From the NCBI RefSeq assembly GCF_000972705.2, contig NZ_LATL02000071.1, positions 1-38,800 of the forward strand: DNA of 38,800 nt. Direction: 5' to 3'. This document shows positions 8,044-16,646 of the stretch, piece by piece. The stretch comes from Limnoraphis robusta CS-951. Lineage in GTDB: Bacteria; Cyanobacteriota; Cyanobacteriia; Cyanobacteriales; Microcoleaceae. The number at the start of each line of letters is the position of its first letter. Position 1 is the first letter of the stretch. The position numbers and the translations under genes were made by a program. A model generated the notes under the pieces. It saw only the letters and a list, made by a program, of their open reading frames with translations. It was not told the origin of the DNA and searched no databases.

Positions 8044-8437
8044 CCTGCTTTATAAAACTGATATAACGCGGTATAAACCGTGTTAATGTTTATTTCCTGC
8101 ATCACCCCGGACTGTCAGCAGCACCCGGTCAGACAGGCAATTCACCGAGAAGCCCTCGGCATAACCTTCTAAATTTAGGCTGGCATTCAAATCGCGGTCA
8201 ATGCTTACACCGCAATTATTACAGTTAAAAACTCGTTCTTTCAGTGGCATTTCTTGAACATGACCGCAACTTGAACAAGTCTTAGTTGACGGATAGAATC
8301 TATCAGCAAACACTACTCTTGAACCGTACCACTCAGACTTATACTCAACTTGGCGACGAATTTCAGAAAGAGCCGAATCAGCAATAGCACCTGCGCGCCT
8401 TGTGATTTTTTAACATTCCAGAAACATTCAAATCCTC
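8044..8437 (-). mobile_element. IS607-like element remnant (tnpB 3' part plus right end)
   Basis: On the minus strand this matches the 3' third and right end of the element at 34.1-35.6 kb. The shared sequence runs from GAGGATTTGAATG (near 8437) to TTTATAAAGCAGG (8044). It includes a conserved imperfect hairpin with arms at 8065-8072 and 8077-8084. Similarity stops abruptly at both points. The GG at the outer end fits the GG target preference described for IS607 elements. Confidence 0.75.
8103..8437 (-). pseudogene. Truncated, frameshifted tnpB fragment
   Basis: Translated on the minus strand, it carries the EDLNVSGMLKNHK segment (RuvC-II region), then after a 1-nt frameshift the VEYKSEWYGS and FADRFYPSTKTCSSCG segments, the second CNNCG pair, and DRDLNASLNL (RuvC-III). 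The N-terminal two thirds are absent. A further 1-nt deletion near the C-terminus makes the frame run past the stop used by the intact copy at 34465-35556. It cannot make a working TnpB. Confidence 0.85.
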
Positions 8438-8638
8438 GTTGTACCATAAATTGTCAACTAAGTTACTGCTCTATTAACACTCTGCCACGATCAGAGGCAA
8501 AATGTAGCGAAGTTAACAGAAAAAAACATTAGCAGCTTGAGAGTCAGGCGGGGTGTTGGGTGCAAAGACAAGGGTTTACGCTACATCCTTGCCAAATAAC
8601 TGACAACCGACAACATACAAATTAAGATTGAATCATTG

Positions 8639-9709
8639 ATGTCTAAACACTCAAGACGCATGATACCTGTTATTCTCGCTGGTGGTAAAGGTGAACGGTT
8701 TTGGCCGTTGAGTCGCAAGCATCGACCCAAACAGTTTTTAAGCTTAGATGGTAGTGGTCAAAGTTTACTACAAACCACTGCAAATCGATTACTTTCTCTG
8801 ACTGATCATGGGGATGGACTGTGGGTTGTGACTTCGACAATGTTGGCTGATGGCGTCCACAAACAACTTCCCCAATTACCTCAAGAAAATATTTTAGCCG
8901 AACCGGAAGGACGAGATACAGCCCCGGCGATCGCTTGGACAACCATCGAAATCGCCCGTCGTCATGGAGAAGATGCTGTTATTGGATTTTTTCCGGCGGA
9001 TCATTGGATTGGTGAACCCGAGATTTTTGAGAATACTTTAAAAGCTGCAAAACAGTTAGCAGCAACTCAAGATGTCATTGTAACTTTGGGTGTAAAACCG
9101 ACTTATCCGGCGACGGGTTATGGATATATTGAACAGGGTGAAAAGTTAGGAGTATTTGATGATTGTCCGGCTTATCAAGTTGTACGATTTACAGAAAAAC
9201 CGGATCAGCAAACCGCCGAAAAGTTCCTTTCAACAGGTAAATTTAGCTGGAATGGCGGGATTTTTGTCTTTCGGGCGGGAGTCATGTTGCGGGAATTACG
9301 AACTTATGTTCCTGATTTGGTGAAGGCATTAGAAGAAAAAGGTGCAGAGGCTTATTCAGAATTACCGAAAATTAGCATTGATTATGCGTTGATGGAAAAA
9401 ACGCAAAAAACTTGTGTATTTCCGGTAGAATTTGCTTGGGATGATCTCGGCGATTGGAATGCTTTAGAACGGTTACATGAAAGCAAAGATTCTAACATTG
9501 AATTAGCCCATCATGTGGGATTAGATACCAAAGATTCGATTTTCTTTAGTCAGGATGATGGAGAAATTATTGTCACTCTGGGGGTTGAAGATTTGTTAGT
9601 CGTGCGGGAAGGAAAGGTTACGTTAATCGCGAACAAAAGCCGAACCCAAGAAATCAAGCAACTGTTAAAGAAGTTAGCTGAAGATCCCAACTTACAAGAA
9701 CTATTGTAA
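8639..9709 (+). CDS. manC: Mannose-1-phosphate guanylyltransferase
   Basis: A 356-aa nucleotidyltransferase that makes GDP-mannose from mannose-1-phosphate and GTP, feeding extracellular polysaccharide and glycan synthesis in the cytoplasm. It opens with the signature loop ILAGGKGERFWPLSR followed by RPKQF. It also has FFPADHW, the FTEKP motif and WNGGIFVF, all conserved in the family. Its length matches single-domain GMP enzymes; the C-terminal isomerase domain of bifunctional ManC/AlgA proteins is absent. The start is taken at ATG 8639; ATG 8660, just before IPVILAGG, is a possible alternative. No good Shine-Dalgarno is seen. It stands alone, downstream of the tnpB remnant and convergent with the Uma2 gene. 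Confidence 0.9.
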   Translation: MSKHSRRMIPVILAGGKGERFWPLSRKHRPKQFLSLDGSGQSLLQTTANRLLSLTDHGDGLWVVTSTMLADGVHKQLPQLPQENILAEPEGRDTAPAIAWTTIEIARRHGEDAVIGFFPADHWIGEPEIFENTLKAAKQLAATQDVIVTLGVKPTYPATGYGYIEQGEKLGVFDDCPAYQVVRFTEKPDQQTAEKFLSTGKFSWNGGIFVFRAGVMLRELRTYVPDLVKALEEKGAEAYSELPKISIDYALMEKTQKTCVFPVEFAWDDLGDWNALERLHESKDSNIELAHHVGLDTKDSIFFSQDDGEIIVTLGVEDLLVVREGKVTLIANKSRTQEIKQLLKKLAEDPNLQELL

Positions 9710-9804
9710 GAGAATTTAACCGGAAAATCTCTAAATCAATCAGGGTGCATCTAGGGGAAACCCTAAATCATACCCGTGAATTCAATCCTCAAACGAGGTT
9801 TTCT

Positions 9805-10647
9805 CTAGACAATTTCATCTGGATTAATCCCTAATTCTCGCAGTCGTTGAGCGAGTTTTTCTGCACGTTCTTGGGCTAAAATAGCTTGTTCTTGGGCTAA
9901 AATAGCTTGTTCTTGGGCTAAAATAACTTGTTCTTGGGCTAAAATAGCTTGTTCTTGGGCTAAAATAGCTTGTTCTTCTGCATTCGGAATTAACTCCCCT
10001 TCTAACGTCATCCAACGTAACCAAGATCGTTCTAGCGTCTCATAACAACCTTCCCAAATTCCTAAACTTAATTCAAGAGTTGGAATCAGTAAACGTCCAT
10101 CTGTTAATTCGGTTCGGTGATAGCGATCGCCTACTAAATGAAACGCCTGCATTTCATTCGTATAGCGACTAAAAACCACATAGTAAGGCACGCGCAAAAT
10201 TTGTTCATAAACCACCCATTTTGTCGGGGGTTTTCCCGGTTCACTTCGGGTTTGACCTAAATCTTCATCTTCCGTTCCTGGTGATAATAATTCTACCACA
10301 ATTAACGGACTGATTTGTTCTTGCCAAATGACATAACTTAAGCGTAAATCTCGCTGATCATACAACCTCGATATCCCCACCACCCCAAACCAGTCAGGAC
10401 GCTTGTACCATAAAGGATGAGTCAGATCATAATACAGATTTAAATCGGTCGCACTAAAAATGCGATCAAGGCTAATATTAGGCGGTTGAAACGTTTTTCG
10501 TAACAATTCCGCTTGTAAAGGATGAAATTCATCAGGCAAGCCAGGATCTCCAGGATACTCACTGGGTAAATCATACATCGTTGGCAAGGTTTCCCGAGGA
10601 GACAGAGGCGGTTCAGACTGGGGCGGAAGACGAAACGGTGAAACCAT
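9805..10647 (-). CDS. Uma2 family (DUF820, PD-(D/E)XK) nuclease-like protein with heptad tail
   Basis: A 280-aa protein. The core has the Uma2 pattern: YKRPDWFGVV with the metal-binding Asp, IVVELLSPGTEDEDLG with the Glu, then KWVVYEQILRVPYYVVF. The C-terminal tail (about residues 225-275) is five near-identical heptads of EQAILAQ, then a degenerate LAQ unit and LRELGINPDEI; such coiled-coil tails are common in this family. Uma2 proteins are greatly expanded in cyanobacteria and their role is not established; nuclease activity is inferred from the fold. It neighbours a second Uma2 gene on the same strand. Confidence 0.85.
   Translation of the reverse strand: MVSPFRLPPQSEPPLSPRETLPTMYDLPSEYPGDPGLPDEFHPLQAELLRKTFQPPNISLDRIFSATDLNLYYDLTHPLWYKRPDWFGVVGISRLYDQRDLRLSYVIWQEQISPLIVVELLSPGTEDEDLGQTRSEPGKPPTKWVVYEQILRVPYYVVFSRYTNEMQAFHLVGDRYHRTELTDGRLLIPTLELSLGIWEGCYETLERSWLRWMTLEGELIPNAEEQAILAQEQAILAQEQVILAQEQAILAQEQAILAQERAEKLAQRLRELGINPDEIV
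9870..9974 (-). repeat. Five 21-bp tandem repeats inside the Uma2 gene
   Basis: The unit CTTGGGCTAAAATAGCTTGTT (+ strand, 21 bp split as CTTGGGCTAA plus AATAGCTTGTT) is repeated five times with a single substitution in the third unit. Each unit encodes one EQAILAQ heptad of the coiled-coil tail. The near identity at DNA level points to recent slippage expansion. Confidence 0.95.
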
Positions 10648-10695
10648 AAGGAAATTGGTATTTGGGCTTATTAAGATATTTTAGAGAATCAAAGT

Positions 10696-10742
10696 TATAG
10701 CGCTTCGCGCAGGCAAAAGGCAAAAGGCAAGAGGCAAGAGGA
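10696..10742 (+). repeat. GGCAARA heptamer repeat with TATAGCGCTTCGCGCA header, copy 2
   Basis: It has the same header as at 2329 and heptamers GGCAAAA, GGCAAAA, GGCAAGA, GGCAAGA. It lies between the two Uma2 genes and has one more heptamer than copy 1. Confidence 0.8.
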
Positions 10743-10854
10743 AGTTTAAAACCTCTCTCAGTAAAGGTTTGAGAGTTTCTCAATTTCATCAATTTGTCAA
10801 TACACCAGTGCGACCTGCTATATATTGCGAACCCAGAAAATCTATTCTCACCAT

Positions 10855-11436
10855 TTAGGCTTCGGCAAAATCAATATTGTCGTAAAGATCAGCAATCTGA
10901 ATTTGAAACTCAAAAGAACTCAAAGATAACGTAATATTGGCATCATCATATTCGGTAAATAGCCATTGATTAACATCCATTTTAACGTAATATTCAACAT
11001 GAATTCGGTATTGATCAATCAACAGATATTCTTGAAAGCCGGGAATAGAACGATAAGCCGCAAACTTTTCACTCCGGTCATAATTTTGGGTTGATTTCGA
11101 TAAAACTTCAGCAATAAAACAGGGATTCATCACGGTATCTTTGCGTCCAGTTTGCAGTTCTAACGGCTTAGAAACGACCATAACATCGGGGTAAGTATAA
11201 AGACTAACTGCGGGAATCCAAAGCCGTTGATCAACATGAAACGTCTCATAGGGTTTACGTTTGAGTGAGAGACTCAAAGCAATATAGAGGTTCCCGCTAA
11301 TTCTGTTATGTTCTGGTGTTCCACCCGTCATCGGAATAATTTCTCCATTGTGGTATTCGTTGCGTGTTTCTGATGTAAGTTCGAGTTCTAGATATTCTTC
11401 AATCGTGTAGATTTTCTTCTCAGTTTGAGCAATCAT
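10855..11436 (-). CDS. Uma2 family (DUF820, PD-(D/E)XK) nuclease-like protein
   Basis: A 193-aa protein of the usual Uma2 length. It begins with the typical YTIEEYLELE segment and NEYHNGEIIPMTGG, then HNRISGNL, YTYPDVMVV with the conserved PD, and FIAEVLSKSTQNYDRSEKF with the conserved E, followed by YLLIDQ. It lacks the heptad tail of its neighbour and belongs to a different subgroup. Function is unknown beyond the restriction-endonuclease-like fold. It is about 200 nt upstream of the other Uma2 gene on the same strand, separated by a heptamer repeat, so co-transcription is uncertain. Confidence 0.88.
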   Translation of the reverse strand: MIAQTEKKIYTIEEYLELELTSETRNEYHNGEIIPMTGGTPEHNRISGNLYIALSLSLKRKPYETFHVDQRLWIPAVSLYTYPDVMVVSKPLELQTGRKDTVMNPCFIAEVLSKSTQNYDRSEKFAAYRSIPGFQEYLLIDQYRIHVEYYVKMDVNQWLFTEYDDANITLSLSSFEFQIQIADLYDNIDFAEA

Positions 11437-11598
11437 GTTAATTTTATCCCCAAAAATTCAAGTTGCGGATTGATCTCATTGCTTGTTATAGTGCTATGTT
11501 AGCAATTTCTAGAACTGCCTAGACATCAATAAACGGCTCTGTGTTAAAAACGATCAACAGGCACTGAAACCCTTTTTCATTGCCTATTCTCTATTACC

Positions 11599-12225
11599 TT
11601 AAGAAGCAGATTCTTCTGTATTTAACACCCCATTGAGAAAAATATCAGCTAAACCTTCAGCAAGTTCCTGCATCGCTTTTGGACGCGCTCCCGGTTCAAC
11701 TAACGTCGTGTAACTAAATCCAGCAACCGCAAACATTCCTAAAAAAACCTGAGCGACAATGCGAGGATTCATCCGACGATAAACCCCTTTTTCCATCGCC
11801 GTTTCAAAAAAAGCTTCAGCAACATCCGTCATTTTGGCAATCACTTCAGATTGAATGCGATCGCGTAATTCGGGGTGAAATTGCGCCTCTAGAAAACAAA
11901 CCCGCATCAAATCAGCATTTTCGTGTAAATTTAACATTCTTCGGCGCATCACTTGAGCCACCGCTTTATAACTACCCATCTCACTCAATTCTGTCAACAA
12001 GTCAGTCAGAATTTCAATCCATCCTTCCGTCGCCACTTCGATTAAAATCGCCTTTTTGTTAGGAAAATGACGAAAGATTGTCCCTTCAGCAACGCCCGCC
12101 GCCTGTGCCAAATCCCGAGTTGTTGTGCCATCATAACCTTTACGAGCAAATAATCGCTGTGCAGCTTTTAAAATGCGAGTAGAAGTTTCGCTTTCTAACT
12201 GAGGAGAGTGATTTAAAATTTTCAT
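11599..12225 (-). CDS. TetR/AcrR family transcriptional regulator
   Basis: A 208-aa protein with the N-terminal TetR helix-turn-helix: RILKAAQRLFARKGY, TTTRDLAQAAGVAEGTIFRHFPNK (residues about 18-62). An all-helical ligand-binding and dimerisation domain follows. Family members repress efflux or metabolic genes and are released by small ligands. It is divergent from the M16 peptidase pair across a 352-nt gap, so it may regulate itself or those genes, but no clear palindromic operator was found. The ligand is unknown. Confidence 0.9.
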   Translation of the reverse strand: MKILNHSPQLESETSTRILKAAQRLFARKGYDGTTTRDLAQAAGVAEGTIFRHFPNKKAILIEVATEGWIEILTDLLTELSEMGSYKAVAQVMRRRMLNLHENADLMRVCFLEAQFHPELRDRIQSEVIAKMTDVAEAFFETAMEKGVYRRMNPRIVAQVFLGMFAVAGFSYTTLVEPGARPKAMQELAEGLADIFLNGVLNTEESAS

Positions 12226-12577
12226 CGCTTAACCGTTAAATATCTTAATAAATTGTCCAAACAGAAACAGGGAACCCTTGTTAGTCAGAGCAGGTCTAGA
12301 TCGAATGATACCGTTGCGGTTCATCAATGGGTTTTGTGTTCTCAATCTCTGAGTTCGCTGTCTTAGCCTATCATTTGTGATCGGGCAAATTGCTCAAATG
12401 ACAAAACTCTTCATCTGTTTTCCTCATGGGAGACTTCCGTTATCATAAAGATTGAAAAGTTGCTCAACTCACTAAGAATCCTTCGTTAGAGCGCTCAAAC
12501 CCGTTTAACGGTCGGAGGATGTCAAGCTCTGAATGTTAAAATCCGTCTGATAGCATTTCCTCACAAGACTAAAGCCT
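12226..12577. other. Divergent intergenic region, tetR / M16 peptidase
   Basis: A 352-nt gap expected to hold promoters for both directions. No confident promoter or operator was identified. It contains GGAGGATGTCAA at 12514-12525, a 12-nt match to the IS right-end junction at 344-355, preceded by a short CCGT-TTA-ACGG palindrome (12501-12511). Confidence 0.6.
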
Positions 12578-14161
12578 ATGTTTCCGAGTTGGCGTGTTTC
12601 CCCTCGTCTCCAGAATCTTCTCAGCCCCAAAATTTGGCGGGGATTAATCCTAACGCTACTGATATGCTTGTTTTGGGGAATTCCAGCAAACCCTCTACTC
12701 GCCGATGAAACCCCCACCCGTCCCAAAACTTCGATCCAACCCTATCTAGATCGGGTGATGGATCAAGTCAGTGAGTTTCGCCTCGATAATGGCATGAAAT
12801 TTATTGTGCTAGAACGCCACAAAGCACCCGTTGTTTCCTTCTTAATTTATGCGGATGTTGGCGGTGTCAACGAACCTCAAAATCAAACGGGCGTGGCTCA
12901 CTATTTAGAACATTTAGCCTTTAAAGGAACAAAGCGCATCGGCACGACCAATTATCCCCAAGAAAAACCCTTACTAGAACAGATGGATCGGCTCTTTGAG
13001 CAAATTCAAGCGGCCGAAAAACAAGGCAAATCCGAAGAAGTTGCTCAATTAGTCAGTAAATTTGAAACCGTACAAGCGGAAGCTTCAAAGTTTGTCAAAC
13101 AAAATGAATTTTCTAAAATTGTTGAACGGGCGGGCGGAGTTGGATTAAATGCAGCCACTTCGACAGATTCAACGGTTTATTTCTATAGTTTACCCGCCAA
13201 TAAACTCGAACTCTGGATGTCTCTGGAGTCTGAACGATTTTTAGAACCCGTTTTTCGAGAATTTTTTAAAGAAAAACAGGTCATTTTAGAAGAAAGACGA
13301 CTGCGAACCGAAAATTCCCCCGTCGGTCAGATGATTGAACAATTTACCGCTACAGCCTTTCAAGTTCATCCCTATCGTCGTCCGGTGATTGGTTATTTAG
13401 AAGACATAGAAAATCTCAATCGAGACAATGTAGATCAGTTTTTTAAGACTTATTACGTTCCCAATAATCTCACCGTTGCGATTGTTGGAGATGTGAACGC
13501 CGCTCAAGTTAAACAACTTGCACAAACCTACTTCGGACGTTATCAAGCAGGTGCAGAACCGCCCAAATTACAAGTGGTAGAACCGCCTCAAAAGCAAACG
13601 CGAGAAATCACGATGAAATTGAAGTCTCAACCCTGGTATTTTGAGGGTTATCATCGACCTTCACTCGCTCACCCCGATCATGTGATTTATGAAGTGATCG
13701 CCAGTATTCTCAGTAATGGTCGGACTTCTCGCCTCTATCAAACTTTAGTCGAACAACAACAAATCGCTTTAGCGGCTGAAGGGTTTAGTGGTTATCCCGG
13801 TGATAAATATCCCAATTTGATGTTATTTTATGCTTTGACTGCTCCCGGTCACTCCGTTGAAGAAGCGGCGGTAGCCTTGCGAAAAGAGATCGAACGCTTG
13901 AAAACTGAACCCGTTTCTCTAGAGGAATTAGAGCGGGTGAAAACTCAGGCGAGAGCCGATTTATTGCGATCGCTAGATTCTAATATGGGGATGGCTTTTG
14001 CCTTACTCGAATACGAAGTAAAAACCAAAACCTGGATGAATTTGTTTAAACAATTAGATGCCATTTCTCAAATCACTCCGGCTGATATTCAACGGGTTGC
14101 TCAAGAAACTTTCCGTCAAGAAAATCGCACCATTGGCAGGTTATTACCCGAAGATTCTTAG
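12578..14161 (+). CDS. M16 family zinc metallopeptidase (catalytic partner)
   Basis: A 527-aa pitrilysin-type protease. It has an N-terminal hydrophobic segment (about residues 21-42, ending PLLADE), consistent with export or membrane anchoring. The inverted zinc motif HYLEH lies at residues 108-112, with the third ligand Glu in VILEERR at about 238. A charged insert of roughly 50 residues (about 128-180) separates these motifs. A second M16-like half follows from about residue 320. Such proteins pair with a non-catalytic M16 subunit; the gene 82 nt downstream supplies it. Substrates are unknown; peptide degradation or processing outside the cytoplasm is inferred. Confidence 0.9.
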   Translation: MFPSWRVSPRLQNLLSPKIWRGLILTLLICLFWGIPANPLLADETPTRPKTSIQPYLDRVMDQVSEFRLDNGMKFIVLERHKAPVVSFLIYADVGGVNEPQNQTGVAHYLEHLAFKGTKRIGTTNYPQEKPLLEQMDRLFEQIQAAEKQGKSEEVAQLVSKFETVQAEASKFVKQNEFSKIVERAGGVGLNAATSTDSTVYFYSLPANKLELWMSLESERFLEPVFREFFKEKQVILEERRLRTENSPVGQMIEQFTATAFQVHPYRRPVIGYLEDIENLNRDNVDQFFKTYYVPNNLTVAIVGDVNAAQVKQLAQTYFGRYQAGAEPPKLQVVEPPQKQTREITMKLKSQPWYFEGYHRPSLAHPDHVIYEVIASILSNGRTSRLYQTLVEQQQIALAAEGFSGYPGDKYPNLMLFYALTAPGHSVEEAAVALRKEIERLKTEPVSLEELERVKTQARADLLRSLDSNMGMAFALLEYEVKTKTWMNLFKQLDAISQITPADIQRVAQETFRQENRTIGRLLPEDS

Positions 14162-14243
14162 ACCTCAAACCCAACAAAATCATCCCTATTTCACTTTTCA
14201 TTCCTCTAGAAAAAGTATCAAGTACAACCACGACTGATCAATT

Positions 14244-15728
14244 ATGCAAGCCCAAGTCAGATTAAACCTGAGAAAATCAAAACGGTTTCTCTTCGGACTG
14301 CTGTTCGTCACCATCTTCTTAATGATTACCTGGCGTTCTCCGGCTGTCGCCTCTACCGCTAAACATTATACTGAACTGACGTTTCCGCCTCTACCCGAAC
14401 AGCCCTTACCCGAATATACCCGCTATCAACTTGAGAATGGAATCACGGTTTTTTTAATGGAAGATCGCGAACTTCCGTTAATCGGAGGAACCGCATTATT
14501 TAGAACCGGAAGTCGATACGAACCGGGCGATAAAATCGGACTCGCCAGCTTAACCGGAGAAGTGATGCGAACCGGAGGAACAACCGATCATAGTGCGGAT
14601 CAATTAAATCAAATCCTCGAACAACTTGCCGCCGCCGTTGAAACCGGAATTGGCACCACAGCCGGCTCGGCGAGTTTTAGCGCCTTAAGTGAAGATCTAG
14701 AAACAGTATTTGGACTATTTGCAGAAGTCGTGCAGGAACCCGTTTTTGATCCTCAAAAATTAGCGATTGCCAAAACTCAACAAAAAGGCGGAATTGCTCG
14801 TCGCAATGATAGCCCTGAACGCATAGCCAGTCGGGAATTTCAGAAGTTAATTTATGGTCAAGAAAGTCCCTATGCTCGCACCGTTGAATATGAAACGCTC
14901 AACAATATTCAACGAGAAAATTTAGTTGAATTTTATCAAAACTATTTTCATCCCGCTAACATGATTTTAGGGATTGTGGGTGATTTTGATACGAATCAAA
15001 TGAAAGCATTAGTTGCTAAAAAATTCGGCAATTGGAAACCCACAACAACGGTTCAAATCCCTCCTGAACCGAATACCGATCAAGCTTACAAAAGCGGTAT
15101 CTTTTTCATCAATCAACCCCAACTGACTCAAAGCTATGTGGAAATGGGTCACATGGGAGGAGAACGAAATAATCCTGACTATCCCGAATTAACAGTGTTA
15201 AACGGGGTGTTAAATGGCTTTGGTGGACGGTTATTTAACCAAATTCGTTCTTACAAAGGATTAGCTTATACCGTCTACGGGGTTTGGAATGCTAATTATG
15301 ATTATCCCGGTGTATTTATTGCAGGTGGACAAACTCGTTCGGATGCAACTGTTGACTTTCTTAAAGCCGTTCGTGTTGAACTCGATAAAGTCAGAACTGA
15401 ACCTGTTAAACCTGAAGAATTATCCTATGCCAAAGACTCAACATTGAACTCATTTATCTTCAATTTTGAATCTCCTGATCAAACCCTTTCTCGCTTGATG
15501 ATTTATGAATATTATGACTATCCTCAAGACTTCATCTTTGAGTATCAGCGTCAAGTAGAAGCCACAACGGCTGAGGATGTACAACGAGTTGCCCAAAAAT
15601 ATCTCAAACCCGATCAAATGGTGACTTTAGTTGTCGGAAATGAAGCGCAAATTCAGCCGCCTCTAGCCAGTTTAGATAAAGAAACCAAAATTACGGCGAT
15701 TGATATTAGCATTCCTGAACCCAGCTAA
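14244..15728 (+). CDS. M16 family protein, non-catalytic partner
   Basis: A 494-aa M16-fold protein with a signal-anchor segment (about residues 17-37). Where a catalytic subunit would have HxxEH it reads IGLASLTGEVM, so the zinc site is absent. It keeps the substrate-binding Arg/Tyr segment IRSYKGLAYTVYG (about residues 334-346). This division, one subunit with HxxEH and one with R/Y, is known for heterodimeric bacterial M16B peptidases. The gene follows the catalytic partner by 82 nt on the same strand, which supports co-expression as a dimer. Confidence 0.88.
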   Translation: MQAQVRLNLRKSKRFLFGLLFVTIFLMITWRSPAVASTAKHYTELTFPPLPEQPLPEYTRYQLENGITVFLMEDRELPLIGGTALFRTGSRYEPGDKIGLASLTGEVMRTGGTTDHSADQLNQILEQLAAAVETGIGTTAGSASFSALSEDLETVFGLFAEVVQEPVFDPQKLAIAKTQQKGGIARRNDSPERIASREFQKLIYGQESPYARTVEYETLNNIQRENLVEFYQNYFHPANMILGIVGDFDTNQMKALVAKKFGNWKPTTTVQIPPEPNTDQAYKSGIFFINQPQLTQSYVEMGHMGGERNNPDYPELTVLNGVLNGFGGRLFNQIRSYKGLAYTVYGVWNANYDYPGVFIAGGQTRSDATVDFLKAVRVELDKVRTEPVKPEELSYAKDSTLNSFIFNFESPDQTLSRLMIYEYYDYPQDFIFEYQRQVEATTAEDVQRVAQKYLKPDQMVTLVVGNEAQIQPPLASLDKETKITAIDISIPEPS

Positions 15729-15738
15729 CAGGAATTGA

Positions 15739-15779
15739 AAAGAGGTAGTGATTTAGTGTTTATCTGTCTCTACCTCTTT
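15739..15779. terminator. Hairpin between convergent M16 and peroxiredoxin genes
   Basis: AAAGAGGTAG (15739-15748) pairs perfectly with CTACCTCTTT (15770-15779), 10 bp with a 21-nt loop. It lies 10 nt after the M16 stop. A/T runs at the stem ends make it usable from both sides, but there is no long T-tract after it. Confidence 0.5.
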
Positions 15780-15869
15780 ACACTTTGTATTTGCAAAATC
15801 CCTAATCAAAACAGCCTACCTCGAAAGATAGACTGTTAACTGAAAACAGATGAATTTTAGGCAACTCAA

Positions 15870-16421
15870 TTAAGAATTAGCTTGCAATTCATTCAAACGT
15901 GCTAACACTTCTTCACTATGAATGACAGGACGAACTTTCAAAAATATTTCTCGCAATTGACCTTCTGGATCAATAATAAAAGTATGTCGCATCGAGAAAA
16001 AGTTCATCCAAGAACCATAGGCTTTACTCACAGTCCCATCGGTGTCAGCGAGTAAGGGAAATTTTAACCCTTCCGCATCACAAAATTCGGCATGGGAGTC
16101 AACATCATCGGCACTTATTCCTAAAATTTGCACATTTCGATCTAAATATTTAGGCAGATCTTGTTGAAAGCGACGCGCTTCTATTGTACATCCCGAGGTA
16201 AAATCTTGAGGATAAAAATAGACAACGACCCACTGACCCCGATAATCAGAAAGAGAAATTTCTCCATCTCCAGTATTCGTCGGCAAGGTAAAATCAGGAG
16301 CGGGTTGGTTTAATGGAGGAAGGGTTCCCCCCATCGCCCACGCCGGAGAAGTGACGTTGAAACTCAATACAGCTAAACAAGCCGCTAACAGTAAGCGGAC
16401 TAGGGTTCGACGAGAGATCAT
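15870..16421 (-). CDS. Exported peroxiredoxin, PrxQ/BCP family
   Basis: A 183-aa thiol peroxidase with a Tat-like signal peptide (SRRTLVRLLL, then a hydrophobic stretch to PAWAM), so it probably acts in the thylakoid lumen or periplasm. The core has PAPDFTLP and the peroxidatic motif YFYPQDFTSGC with Cys78. PrxQ proteins usually have a resolving Cys five residues later; here that position is Arg83, so this enzyme must work as a 1-Cys type or use Cys114 (AEFCDAEG). The start is ATG 16421, with GTG 16424 directly before it as an alternative. It is convergent with the M16 genes. Confidence 0.88.
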   Translation of the reverse strand: MISRRTLVRLLLAACLAVLSFNVTSPAWAMGGTLPPLNQPAPDFTLPTNTGDGEISLSDYRGQWVVVYFYPQDFTSGCTIEARRFQQDLPKYLDRNVQILGISADDVDSHAEFCDAEGLKFPLLADTDGTVSKAYGSWMNFFSMRHTFIIDPEGQLREIFLKVRPVIHSEEVLARLNELQANS

Positions 16422-16646
16422 CACTCAAAATAAGAAGGGTACTTTACATAAGTTTACACAATTGGGGAGAACAGACTCAATCCTCAGTTTGCCATTGAGC
16501 ATCATCTCGTTCTAGACTCTTGAGGAACTTAACTTCTTGATTTCCGGTCAAGATGATGGCGTTAACCTTGGGGAGTTGAAGATTTTTACAACTTCTAAAG
16601 GCTTAACAAATTTGCTACTCTAACTCAGAATAACTCACCTTAAAAA

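Noticed and set aside
7785..8105. 106-aa ORF including the IS right-end sequence
   Set aside because: The first 32 codons are the IS607-like right end plus spacer, also found before pilN; the AGGAGA-ATG at 8009 marks the real start.
9824..10024. 66-aa ORF with repeated SYFSPRT units
   Set aside because: It is an alternative-frame reading of the 21-bp repeats in the Uma2 gene.
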